DNA of 64,000 nt from Paracoccaceae bacterium (GTDB taxonomy: Bacteria > Pseudomonadota > Alphaproteobacteria > Rhodobacterales > Rhodobacteraceae), in the NCBI GenBank assembly GCA_022823605.1, contig JAJEHS010000008.1, positions 124,001 through 188,000 of the forward strand. Direction: 5' to 3'. How positions within the stretch are numbered: the first letter of the stretch is position 1; every line of letters begins with the position of its first letter. Positions 1-9,281 of the stretch are shown piece by piece. Under the pieces are notes generated by a model, which was not told the origin of the DNA, did no database searches, and saw only the letters and a list, made by a program, of their open reading frames with translations. A program made the translations under genes and the position numbers.

Positions 1-2
1 TC

Positions 3-3000
3 CTGGACGTGTTCCGAGCCATGGGGTTGGTCGAAGAAGGGCAACTTGGTGAGGAATTTTGCGGGCGGATTGTCGAAATTGGATCAGACGTTGCGTCAGT
101 CTCGATAGGTGATCGGGTGGCTGGTTTCGCATTTGGCACTTTCGGAGCAGAAGTGGTGACTTCAGAGGTTCTGGTCGCGCTTGTACCACCGGGTATTTCA
201 GTTACGGCACTCGCCACAATACCCTCGGTGTTTGTGACATGTTTGCTATCTTTTGAACTTGTTGGGCTAAAAGAAGGAGACAGAGTTCTTATTCATGCTG
301 GTGCAGGGGGAGTAGGTCTTGCCGCTATTCAACTTGCACAAGCGGCAGGATCGGAGGTTTTCGCTACAGCAAGCGCTCCCAAGCAGGCCTATCTCAGAAA
401 TCTTGGCGTAGAGCATGTTTTCGACAGTCGCTCAACCGAGTTCGGTCAGGAAATTCTTGACGCAACGAACGGAGTTGGGGTTGATGTTGTACTTAACAGT
501 CTAACCGGTGAGGGTTTCATAGAGTCGAGCTTCTCCTGTCTTGCCAAGGGAGGCCGTTTTGTTGAACTCGCCAGGCGAGATATTCTCAGTGAAGACGAAG
601 TAGCTGACCTTCGACCGGACGTAGCCTATTCGATCCTGGATCTCTACAAACTGAAACAGGAAGATCCAGCTCGCGTAGGTGAAGCCCTGCAAGAAGTTTT
701 GACACGAATGGGAACTGGTGAACTCAAACCTCTTCCCCATACCAGATGGCCTCTTGCAGAGACGAGTGCAGCAATGAGTTACATGCGAGCAGCACGGCAT
801 ATTGGCAAGATTGTACTGACAACACCATCCCTTAGAAATCAAAAACTACGACAGGACGGAACCTATTTGGTTACAGGAGGTTTGGGTGGTATTGGTTGTG
901 CTCTCGCCGAATGGCTTGCAGAACATGGTGCGGGAACGGTTGTTTTGAACGGTCGTAGACCTCCGGATCCTGAGGCGGTCAAGGCAATCAAATTGCTACG
1001 TGACCGGGGTTTTAAAATAGAAGTTGAGATTGCGGACGTTACAGATTCAGATGCACTTGACACGATGTTTAGTCGTTTGGCAACGACCTTACCACCTCTT
1101 GTGGGAGTGTTCCACAGTGTTGGCATTCTTTCGGATGCCACTATCGGTAATCAGAGTTGGGAGAGTTTTGAGACCGTCCTGTGGCCCAAAATGCTAGGGG
1201 CTTGGCATCTTCATCGTGCTACGAAGTGCCACGATTTGGACATGTTTGTCCTTTTCTCGAGTGTTGCCGGGATTTTAGGTAACCCTGGTCAGGCCAATCA
1301 TGCAGCGGCCAACACCTTTCTTGATCAACTTGCTGCACACCGTCGTTCGCTAGGCCTTCCGGGTCAGGCCATCGCGTGGGGTGCATGGTCGGAGTTGGGA
1401 GAAGCCGAGGAGCAACGGGAAAGGATAGCAGAACGGCGTGAAGCATCTGGCACCGGTTGGTTCACCCCAGAAAAGGGATTCAAGGCTCTGGAGCTCCTGC
1501 TTCGTCTGGATAAAACAAACAGCGTGGTAGCAGAAGTAGACTGGCCGATATTTGGAGACAGTCTAGGCAGTCGGCCTATGCTATTGGAGGATTTACTTGC
1601 TGGAGTGAGTGGTGAAGGAGATGAATTGTCGTTAACGGATGATTTGCTAGCAAAACTCAGCACAACCCCCGCTGCAGGACGTGAGGACATACTTGTATCC
1701 TTCTTGCAACAGGAGGTCCAGGCTGTACTGAGACTGCCTACTTTACCTCCAGCGAACGTAGGATTTTTCGAACTCGGTATGGACTCACTCATGGCAGTAG
1801 AGTTGCGAAACCGCATTAACCGTGCCTTTGAAGGGTGCTTTACCGTTCCGAACACACTTATATTCGATTATCCTGATATTGAAGTATTAGCGCAACATCT
1901 TAAGGATGAATTCGGTGAACCTGAATCTGCTCCTATAACTGCGCCTGACCTTATTTTACAACCCCCCGTGCATGGGGATGACGGAATCGCGATTGTTGGC
2001 ATGGCCTGTCGATTCCCCGGTGCACCAGACCTTACATCCTTCTGGCAGCAACTCAAATCGGGTTTTGATGCGGTGACAGACGGGCGACAGGACAATGGGG
2101 CCTGGAGTGGGGTCGCAGGTGACCCTACGGCTGAAGACAGTAATTCAAAACGTGGTGGATTCGTTGACAGGATTGATTATTTTGATGCCCAATTCTTTGA
2201 CATGACCCCGATCGGGGCGGGTTTGATGGATCCGCAGCAGCGGCTTCTACTAGAAACAAGTTGGCGTGCACTTGAGGATGCAGGAATCAATCCGGAAAAG
2301 TTGAAAGGAAGTCGTACGGGGATTTATGCAGGGCTTGCTACGAGCGAGTATCGAGATTTAATGTTGGTAAGTGGTGCGGACCTCAACTATCTCGGCACCG
2401 CTAGCGGGATGGCAGTCGGTGGTGTCGCCTACAAGTTAGGTCTAACAGGTCCAGCGATACCAGTCATGCTAAACTGCGCCTCATCGCTGATCTCGGTACA
2501 ACAAGCGGTTATGGGATTACGGAAGGGAGAAGTCAACTTGGCGCTTGTTGGCGGTGTCAACACCGTTTTCTCTCCCGGTTTAACGAAGGAGATGGCTTTC
2601 CTGGGAATGTTGTCGAAGCATGGTCATTGCAAAACTTTCGATGCCTCGGCTGATGGTTTCGTACGGGGTGAGGGTTGTGGAATGCTGATTCTGAAACGGT
2701 TGGTGGACGCAGAAACCGACGGAGATCGCATTTGGGCAGTGATCCATGGTGCCGCCGTTAACCAGAACGGAGCGACTGCCGGGCCAACAACTCCAAACGG
2801 TCTGGCACAGGAACGGGTAATTGAGGAAGCTTTGGCACAGTCTGGTTTTCGGCCGTCTGATATAGATTATCTCGAGGCACACGGTGCGGGGTCTGAACTG
2901 GGCGATCCAATTGAGGTCCAGGCTGCAGCTAGGGTATACGGGAATTCGCGGGAAAGCAATCAACCGTTACTAATCGGTTCAGTGAAGACAAATCTTGGGC

Positions 3001-4496
3001 ACCTGGAAGCAGCGGCCGGAACAGCATCTTTAATCAAGGTCGTTCTGTCCATGCACCATGGTCTGATTCCCAAGAACCTCCATTTTAATGAACCCAGTCC
3101 TCACATTGACTGGAATCAACTTCCGGTAAGTGTGGTAACGGAAACGATGGAGTGGCCTTCCGATCCGAATCGACAACCACGAGCTGGAGTGAGTGCTTTC
3201 GGAATATCCGGTGCTAACGCCCACATAGTAGTTGAGGGTTACGGCCCACTAAATCAAGACCTGAATAAGGATACCCCAAACCAGATTCCATTTGGAGCGT
3301 TAACAAAAATAGGTGCATCCTTGCCCAAATCAGTTCCATTGACATCGTCCGAGGAGAGTTACGACCGTCAGGAACGGATGCTACCACTTTCAGCCAAATC
3401 AAATCTTGCCTTATGTGATCTTGCAAAATTGTATCTTTCCTGGATTGAGGATCATGAATTAACCACTTGTGATTCCCTGGATGAAAAACTTGGGAATATG
3501 GCTTGGACGGCAAGTGTAGGACGCAATCATTTCACCCACCGAAACAGTATTATTTTCAAAGATATAGAATCCTTGAAGAAGAAGCTGAAAATGCTGGTAG
3601 ATAGCGAGAGCGATTATTGTACACCAACAAGTACAAAATTGGCTTTCTACTACCCTGATGAAAGTTGTTACCATTCAGGTATGGGTAAGGAACTATACGA
3701 GCAAGAGCCCGTAGTGAGATCCGTTCTTGATTACCTGGATGGTTTATTGAACCAGGAATATAATATTTCGTTACTTAGCAAAATGTTTGATTGCTCCAAG
3801 GGAGACGATAATCCGACCTGGACCCAACCGGCAGCCTATGCATTGGAGTGCTCATTAACGGCACTTTGGTCAAGCATTGGAATACAGCCCAATGTTGTTT
3901 TTGGAATGGGTTTGGGGGAGATTTCAGCGGCGCAGGCAGCTGGAGTTATGTCCCTGGAGGAAGGGTTGAAATTAGCTGTATGGCGCGGGTTCCTTATGGA
4001 AACCAACCAAGGTGAAATAAAACCGAATGAAACTAAATTGGCGGAATTGAATGAAGCTGTCGAAAACATTGCATTCGAAACACCCTTGCTTTCACTTCTG
4101 AGCAATAAAACCGGTCGCATTGTGGGTGCAAATGAAAAACTTGACAGTGGGTACTGGGGTCAACACATTTTCGGAATCAAGGAATTCGGGAGATACGGGA
4201 AAACTCTCTCCGAGTTGAATACCAACATTATCATTGAAATGGGTAATGATACTGAGTTGAGGACAAGGGTCTTACCGGATTGGCCCAAACCAAACGGTTC
4301 CAAACTCCCGATAATTCTACCAAGTCTAAGCCGTTCTTCGCCAATGGGGAATAGTTTCCTTGAATCTGTTGCAAAACTTTATGAATCAGGACTAACACCC
4401 GATTTTAGTGGGCTTTATGCAGGTGAGGAACAGAGAAGGATTTCCTTACCAGGCTATCCATTTCAAAGACAAAGGTTCTGGTTTGACATGTTTTGA
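3..4496 (+). CDS. Type I modular polyketide synthase, C-terminal part (ER-KR-ACP-KS-degenerate AT)
   Basis: The reading frame is open to the left edge, so the N-terminus (expected KS-AT-DH) lies outside. Numbered from the codon at position 9: enoylreductase about 1-265 with the NADPH loop HAGAGGVGLAAIQLA; ketoreductase about 282-470 with VTGGLGGIG and LFSSVAG but His431 where Tyr is usual (GQANHAAAN); acyl carrier domain about 560-632 with the phosphopantetheine site GMDSL (Ser593); ketosynthase about 657-1076 with Cys823, the EAHGAGSELGDPIE histidine and the KTNLGH histidine. An acyltransferase-like tail (about 1195-1485) has GMGLGE instead of GHSxGE and ends in the usual LPGYPFQRQRFW linker. 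There is no following ACP, thioesterase or docking region, and secA follows on the other strand. A processive polyketide role is sure; the product and the activity of the last module are unknown. Confidence 0.95.
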   Translation: MDVFRAMGLVEEGQLGEEFCGRIVEIGSDVASVSIGDRVAGFAFGTFGAEVVTSEVLVALVPPGISVTALATIPSVFVTCLLSFELVGLKEGDRVLIHAGAGGVGLAAIQLAQAAGSEVFATASAPKQAYLRNLGVEHVFDSRSTEFGQEILDATNGVGVDVVLNSLTGEGFIESSFSCLAKGGRFVELARRDILSEDEVADLRPDVAYSILDLYKLKQEDPARVGEALQEVLTRMGTGELKPLPHTRWPLAETSAAMSYMRAARHIGKIVLTTPSLRNQKLRQDGTYLVTGGLGGIGCALAEWLAEHGAGTVVLNGRRPPDPEAVKAIKLLRDRGFKIEVEIADVTDSDALDTMFSRLATTLPPLVGVFHSVGILSDATIGNQSWESFETVLWPKMLGAWHLHRATKCHDLDMFVLFSSVAGILGNPGQANHAAANTFLDQLAAHRRSLGLPGQAIAWGAWSELGEAEEQRERIAERREASGTGWFTPEKGFKALELLLRLDKTNSVVAEVDWPIFGDSLGSRPMLLEDLLAGVSGEGDELSLTDDLLAKLSTTPAAGREDILVSFLQQEVQAVLRLPTLPPANVGFFELGMDSLMAVELRNRINRAFEGCFTVPNTLIFDYPDIEVLAQHLKDEFGEPESAPITAPDLILQPPVHGDDGIAIVGMACRFPGAPDLTSFWQQLKSGFDAVTDGRQDNGAWSGVAGDPTAEDSNSKRGGFVDRIDYFDAQFFDMTPIGAGLMDPQQRLLLETSWRALEDAGINPEKLKGSRTGIYAGLATSEYRDLMLVSGADLNYLGTASGMAVGGVAYKLGLTGPAIPVMLNCASSLISVQQAVMGLRKGEVNLALVGGVNTVFSPGLTKEMAFLGMLSKHGHCKTFDASADGFVRGEGCGMLILKRLVDAETDGDRIWAVIHGAAVNQNGATAGPTTPNGLAQERVIEEALAQSGFRPSDIDYLEAHGAGSELGDPIEVQAAARVYGNSRESNQPLLIGSVKTNLGHLEAAAGTASLIKVVLSMHHGLIPKNLHFNEPSPHIDWNQLPVSVVTETMEWPSDPNRQPRAGVSAFGISGANAHIVVEGYGPLNQDLNKDTPNQIPFGALTKIGASLPKSVPLTSSEESYDRQERMLPLSAKSNLALCDLAKLYLSWIEDHELTTCDSLDEKLGNMAWTASVGRNHFTHRNSIIFKDIESLKKKLKMLVDSESDYCTPTSTKLAFYYPDESCYHSGMGKELYEQEPVVRSVLDYLDGLLNQEYNISLLSKMFDCSKGDDNPTWTQPAAYALECSLTALWSSIGIQPNVVFGMGLGEISAAQAAGVMSLEEGLKLAVWRGFLMETNQGEIKPNETKLAELNEAVENIAFETPLLSLLSNKTGRIVGANEKLDSGYWGQHIFGIKEFGRYGKTLSELNTNIIIEMGNDTELRTRVLPDWPKPNGSKLPIILPSLSRSSPMGNSFLESVAKLYESGLTPDFSGLYAGEEQRRISLPGYPFQRQRFWFDMF

Positions 4497-4681
4497 GAGG
4501 TTTTGTTTATGCAGAGTTACTTTACGGGTTATTTAATAGTTAAAGCCTTTGAGAGATATTGAGATATTCATTTTTCTGTTCAGCAAAAAACCCTTTGCAT
4601 TTACTGGTGGATTAACTGTTAAAATCAAGAAAAACTTGGGTTATCAGGATCTATTACTGAAAACGGGTTAGTTTTTGGGTT

Positions 4682-7369
4682 TTAAAGCTGTTGTCCCGGC
4701 CGTCCACAACAATGCTTGAATTTCTTTCCAGATCCGCAATGACAGGGTTTGTTCCTTCCAGGTTTCTGATAAGGCGTATTCCTTGGCTTTTTGGAATCCA
4801 TACCAGATCCGGACTGTTGTCGGGCTGAATTTGCGACTGGTGTCTTGCCATTGCCGGTAGTTGCTTCCCGAGGTTTGCCCGGTTCCGAAATAACAGGCCT
4901 GGTAAATGAAACCAAGCGGGTAACCGAATTGTTGATATTTGAAAGCAGGGACTGAAACAACCCGAAACCTTCCCGTTTGAATTCATTCAGCGGGTCTTTT
5001 TGGGCATAGCCGCGGAACCCGATTACTGAACGTAGATGTTCGAGGGCAACCAAATGTTCCCGCCAATGGTGGTCCATGGCCTGCAGAAGTATCTGCTTTT
5101 GCATGATGCCCATTATTTCCGGGCCAAATTCCGCCTTTCTTTTTTCATAATACTCGGCAGTGGCATCGTATATTCTTTCTCGTACGGTCTCTTCGTCGAC
5201 ACCATCTTCCTCAGCCCATGTTTCCATGGGAAGATCAACACCGGTATTTTTAAGCACAGCTTCCCTTAATTCGATCATTTCCCATTGATCGGGATATGAT
5301 TTTGGAGGTATATGTTGATCAACAAAGGTATCAACGACCTCTAGCCGCATTTCTTCAATTATGTCGGAAACATCCTCACTTTCAAGCACTTCCATACGCT
5401 GGGAAAAAATGGCCTTTCGCTGATCATTCATGACATCATCATATTTCAAAAGCTGTTTTCTGATGTCGAAGTTTCTCCCTTCAACTTTACGCTGGGCCTT
5501 TTCCAGGGATTTATTGACCCATGGATGTACGATTGCCTCGTTTTCCTCCATCCCGATGGTATTAAGTACCTTGTCCAGCCGCTCCGAACCGAATATCCGC
5601 ATCAGGTCATCTTCCAGGGAAAGGAAAAATGATGAATTGCCAGGATCACCTTGTCTTCCGGAACGCCCCCTGAGCTGATTATCGATCCGTCGAGATTCAT
5701 GGCGTTCCGTAGCCAGTACAAACAATCCACCCGCCTTGATTACTATTTGCTTGTCTTCGGCGACTTCCTGCTCGATTTTGGCTCTGACCTCGGCGGGGTC
5801 CTGTTCGGCATTCTCTTCAAGTCTTTCCAAAACCTTCATTTCAACGTTGCCGCCCAGCTGTATGTCCGTACCTCTACCCGCCATGTTGGTGGCTATGGTT
5901 ATGGCTCCGGGAATGCCTGCTTCAGCAATAATCCTGGCTTCCTGTTCATGATGACGTGCGTTGAGCACATTATGCTTCAATCGGCTTTTGGTTAGAATCT
6001 TTGCAAGGGTTTCGGATTTGTCGATTGATGTGGTTCCGACCAAAATGGGTTGTTTCCTGTCATGGGCTTCCTTGATGGCCTTGAGTATGGCATGGTGTTT
6101 TTCCTTTGAAGTACGGTAAACACGATCATCTTCATCAATTCTGGCCACAGGTTCGTTGGTTGGTATTTCGACCACACCAAGACCATAGATTTCCCCAAAC
6201 TCTTCAGCCTCCGTCAAAGCGGTACCTGTCATTCCGGAAAGTTTGGAATACAAACGGAAATAATTTTGAAATGTAACGGACGCCAGGGTAACGTTCTCGG
6301 ACTGAATGGGGACTCTTTCCTTGGCTTCGATGGCCTGATGCAGGCCCTCGCTCAACCTTCTGCCAGTCATCATTCTGCCGGTAAATTCGTCAATCAGGAC
6401 AACCTGACCATTTCTTACAATATAGTCCTTGTCCTTGAAGTAGGCTTTGTTGGCTCTCAGCCCTTGGGTTACATGGTGAACTATAGTAACTGATTCGGCA
6501 TCGTACAGTGATTGGGTATCAGGCAGGAGTTCCCTTTCCTTGAGAAGTATCTCAAGATGATCATTGCCTTCGTCGGTGAGGGTGACGTTTCTTGTTTTTT
6601 CATCCAGCTCATAGTCCTCCGGTTTCACCAAAGGGATAACATTCTGGATTGAATTGTATAGTTCGGAGCGATCTCCGGCCGGACCTGAAATTACCAGAGG
6701 GGTTCTGGCTTCATCGATCAGGATGGAATCAACCTCGTCAATGATGGCAAAATGATGTCCCCTTTGCACCATGGTTTCAAGAGTTGGAACCATGTTGTCA
6801 CGAAGATAATCAAAGCCGAATTCATTGTTTGTTCCATAGGTTATGTCAGCTCTGTAGGCCTTGCGTTTACCGTTCTTATCAAGATCAGGAGTTATGACAT
6901 CCACCGTCATTCCCAACATGGAGTAGATTTTTCCCATCCATTCCGAGTCTCTTCGGGCCAGGTAATCATTGACTGTTACAATATGGACATTCTCGCCTGT
7001 AAGACTGTTCAAATAGGCTGGCAGGGTTGCAACAAGTGTTTTACCCTCACCGGTTTTCATTTCCGAAATATTCCCCTTGTGAAGGAAAATCCCACCGACC
7101 ATCTGGACATCGAAAATGCGCAGACCAAGTGCCCTCTTGCCGACTTCCCTTGTCAGGGCAAAGGTTTCAGGGAGCAAATCATCCAGAGATTCACCTTTTC
7201 CGGCCCTTGTTCTGAATTCCTGGGTCTTTTGAATGATTTCCGATTCGGAAAGCTTTTCATATTGACTTTCAAAATCATTGATCTTGACAACAAATGGCTG
7301 GACGGATTTCAGCAATCTGTCATTGGCAGAACCAAAAAGCTTTTTCGTAAGGTTTCCGACACCCAACAT
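4682..7369 (-). CDS. secA: Preprotein translocase ATPase SecA
   Basis: This ATPase motor drives unfolded preproteins through SecYEG at the inner membrane. At 895 residues it has the usual proteobacterial length. The DEAD-like nucleotide site starts with MKTGEGKT (residues 104-111), followed by the [11 protein letters not shown] Walker B region, the preprotein cross-linking and helical scaffold domains, and helicase motif VI around [13 protein letters not shown]. The C-terminus keeps the zinc-binding CxCx8HC element ([13 protein letters not shown]), which binds SecB and phospholipid in relatives. The gene stands alone, convergent with the polyketide synthase and divergent from the nucleotidase-like gene. 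The start is the first ATG, with a GGAG about 13 bases upstream. Confidence 0.98.
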   Translation of the reverse strand: MLGVGNLTKKLFGSANDRLLKSVQPFVVKINDFESQYEKLSESEIIQKTQEFRTRAGKGESLDDLLPETFALTREVGKRALGLRIFDVQMVGGIFLHKGNISEMKTGEGKTLVATLPAYLNSLTGENVHIVTVNDYLARRDSEWMGKIYSMLGMTVDVITPDLDKNGKRKAYRADITYGTNNEFGFDYLRDNMVPTLETMVQRGHHFAIIDEVDSILIDEARTPLVISGPAGDRSELYNSIQNVIPLVKPEDYELDEKTRNVTLTDEGNDHLEILLKERELLPDTQSLYDAESVTIVHHVTQGLRANKAYFKDKDYIVRNGQVVLIDEFTGRMMTGRRLSEGLHQAIEAKERVPIQSENVTLASVTFQNYFRLYSKLSGMTGTALTEAEEFGEIYGLGVVEIPTNEPVARIDEDDRVYRTSKEKHHAILKAIKEAHDRKQPILVGTTSIDKSETLAKILTKSRLKHNVLNARHHEQEARIIAEAGIPGAITIATNMAGRGTDIQLGGNVEMKVLERLEENAEQDPAEVRAKIEQEVAEDKQIVIKAGGLFVLATERHESRRIDNQLRGRSGRQGDPGNSSFFLSLEDDLMRIFGSERLDKVLNTIGMEENEAIVHPWVNKSLEKAQRKVEGRNFDIRKQLLKYDDVMNDQRKAIFSQRMEVLESEDVSDIIEEMRLEVVDTFVDQHIPPKSYPDQWEMIELREAVLKNTGVDLPMETWAEEDGVDEETVRERIYDATAEYYEKRKAEFGPEIMGIMQKQILLQAMDHHWREHLVALEHLRSVIGFRGYAQKDPLNEFKREGFGLFQSLLSNINNSVTRLVSFTRPVISEPGKPREATTGNGKTPVANSARQQSGSGMDSKKPRNTPYQKPGRNKPCHCGSGKKFKHCCGRPGQQL

Positions 7370-7679
7370 TTACGTATTACTCCAGCTGATTACCTTTGAG
7401 GAAATACATGGATTTCTAGAATTTTGCAGGAAAACTTACCAAACTAAAAGTACTTGATATAATCCCGCTAATGGAAGTTAGTATTATTCCGGTAAGGATT
7501 CAACTTTAGAGCAACTTTGAAGATACTTTCAATCCAGTTTTTGGTGTATAAAAACCAAAGCAAAGAGATTTGATTTTTGTGAAATTATCTAGAAGTTTAC
7601 AACAATCGAAACACAAGGTCGATTTTTTGATTATGCTTGCTGTGATAATTGGATTTAATTCAGGAGGAAAAAGGAAATC
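7370..7679. other. Divergent intergenic region between secA and the 5'-nucleotidase-like gene
   Basis: These 310 bases must hold the promoters of two divergent genes. I see a strong ribosome-binding site (AGGAGG near 7662) just before the nucleotidase start and a small inverted repeat TTTGGT/ACCAAA (7540-7545 with 7554-7559). No convincing -35/-10 pair could be picked by eye on either strand, and I see no RNA gene. Confidence 0.5.
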
Positions 7680-9194
7680 ATGTTGAAACGAAAAATTTTA
7701 AGGTGGCTGGTAGTTGTCATGGCTCTGCCATTGATGTTTACCGGTACTGTTGCAATGGCAGAGGCAACGAAAGTGACCATCGTTCATTTTAATGATATGG
7801 ACAGAATGGGTGCCAAGGGCGGCCGAGGTGGTGTCGCTAAATTGGCAACCATTATTTCAGAACAGAGGATGGCCAACGAAAATGTGCTGGTCACATTTGG
7901 AGGTGATACGATCTCACCTTCACTGATGTCCGGATTGGATCAGGGTGCCCACATGATAGACCTGTTGAACCAGCTTGATCTTACAGCCATGGTTTTGGGC
8001 AATCATGAATTTGATTTTGGTCCCGAGATTGCCAAGGTAAGGATTTCAGAGGCGAATTTCCCTGTTCTCGGTACCAATACCGTTGATCCTGAGGGTAACA
8101 TAATTGACGGTGCCTTGGATTCCATTATGGTGGAAGCAGGAGATTTCACGATTGGCATTTTCGGTTTGACAACCGTCGGAACCCTTGAGAAATCAAGCCC
8201 GGGAGAGTATACCTTTCTCGATCCCTTGGCTGTGGCTGAAGAACAAGCTGGGATACTCAGGGACGCCGGAGCCGATTTGGTTATAGCATTGACCCATACC
8301 GACACGGTCGAGGATAAGAGTATTCTTGAGAGTGAGGTGGTTGATCTTTTGCTGAGTGGTGATGACCATACCCAAATAGCAGACTTTTCGAATGACACCC
8401 TTTTTGTTGAGTCAGGCGGACAAGCTGAACGGGTTACGGTTATTGATGTCTACCTTGATCAGGAAGAAGATGATGATGGCATGAAAACGGTTTGGAATGC
8501 CGATTACAGGATTCTGGACAGTATCAGATACGAAGAAGATCAAGAAGTGGCTTCGGCCGTTGCCGTTTATGAAGGTCAATTGGATGAACAGCTCAATGTG
8601 GAGCTGGGTGTAACCGAAACCCCACTTGATACCAGAAGGGAAACAGTTCGGGGCAAGGAAGCTGCTTTTGGCAATATGGTTGCCGATGCCATCAGGGAAG
8701 CAACCGGTGCAGACATCAGTATTGCAAATGGTGGTGGAATCAGGGGCGATAGAACCTATGAGGCTGGAAGTATCTTGACTCGCAGGGATATACAGAGTGA
8801 ATTGCCTTTTGGTAACAAAACTGTAGTCATGGAAGTTTCCGGTCAGGTAATCATTGATGCCTTGGAGAATGGATTCAGCAGAATCGAGGATGGATCTGGC
8901 AGATATCCCCAAATATCAGGTATCAATGTCGTTGTAAATCCGAATGCTGAACCTGGAAGCAGGGTTGTTGAGGTTACCCAAAATGGTGCACCTCTAGACC
9001 CTGAAGGAACATTCGTTTTTGCCGTAAACAATTACCTTGCCGGTGGCGGGGATGGCTATGGCATGTTTGCTGATCAAAAGCGTATCGTAAATGAATATGC
9101 AGGGGTATTGGATGCTGTCCAGGTGTTCAATTACATTTCATCCAGGGGTACAGTGGCTCCTGAGGTGGAAGGTCGCATAGTATATCAGGAATAA
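7680..9194 (+). CDS. Secreted bifunctional metallophosphatase/5'-nucleotidase family protein
   Basis: Residues 1-27 form a signal peptide (KRK, a hydrophobic stretch, then VAMA before EA), so the 504-residue protein is exported. A calcineurin-like metallophosphatase domain follows: HFND (36-39), GGDT (74-77), GNHEFD (107-112), THTD and SGDDH. A C-terminal 5'-nucleotidase domain contains NGGGIRGD and LPFGNKTVVMEVSG. Family members hydrolyse nucleoside 5'-phosphates, 2',3'-cyclic nucleotides or UDP-sugars for phosphate and nucleoside scavenging. The usual NDxH and GHxH metal ligands read NDMD and GDDH here, so two histidines are replaced by aspartate. Monocistronic, with a strong Shine-Dalgarno AGGAGG and a terminator hairpin 13 bases after the stop. 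The exact substrate is not predictable. Confidence 0.9.
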   Translation: MLKRKILRWLVVVMALPLMFTGTVAMAEATKVTIVHFNDMDRMGAKGGRGGVAKLATIISEQRMANENVLVTFGGDTISPSLMSGLDQGAHMIDLLNQLDLTAMVLGNHEFDFGPEIAKVRISEANFPVLGTNTVDPEGNIIDGALDSIMVEAGDFTIGIFGLTTVGTLEKSSPGEYTFLDPLAVAEEQAGILRDAGADLVIALTHTDTVEDKSILESEVVDLLLSGDDHTQIADFSNDTLFVESGGQAERVTVIDVYLDQEEDDDGMKTVWNADYRILDSIRYEEDQEVASAVAVYEGQLDEQLNVELGVTETPLDTRRETVRGKEAAFGNMVADAIREATGADISIANGGGIRGDRTYEAGSILTRRDIQSELPFGNKTVVMEVSGQVIIDALENGFSRIEDGSGRYPQISGINVVVNPNAEPGSRVVEVTQNGAPLDPEGTFVFAVNNYLAGGGDGYGMFADQKRIVNEYAGVLDAVQVFNYISSRGTVAPEVEGRIVYQE

Positions 9195-9206
9195 TTCAAA
9201 ACATAT

Positions 9207-9235
9207 GCCAGTGGCCCATCAGGGCCCCTGGCTTT
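9207..9235 (+). terminator. Rho-independent-type terminator after the nucleotidase gene
   Basis: An 11-base stem with one mismatch (GCCAGTGGCCC at 9207-9217 pairing with GGGCCCCTGGC at 9222-9232) closes a four-base loop and is followed by a short T-run (TTTAATT). It lies 13 bases after the stop codon of the nucleotidase-like gene. The short T-tract makes it a moderate rather than textbook terminator. Confidence 0.7.
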
Positions 9236-9281
9236 AATTCATTCTGGCAAAACGAGTTGGTTTTGCAATTTTAATTCTGGC

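Noticed and set aside
6752-7399. Long open frame antisense to the secA N-terminus (215 codons)
   Set aside because: It lies entirely opposite conserved SecA sequence, has no ribosome-binding site or recognisable motif and is a shadow of codon bias.
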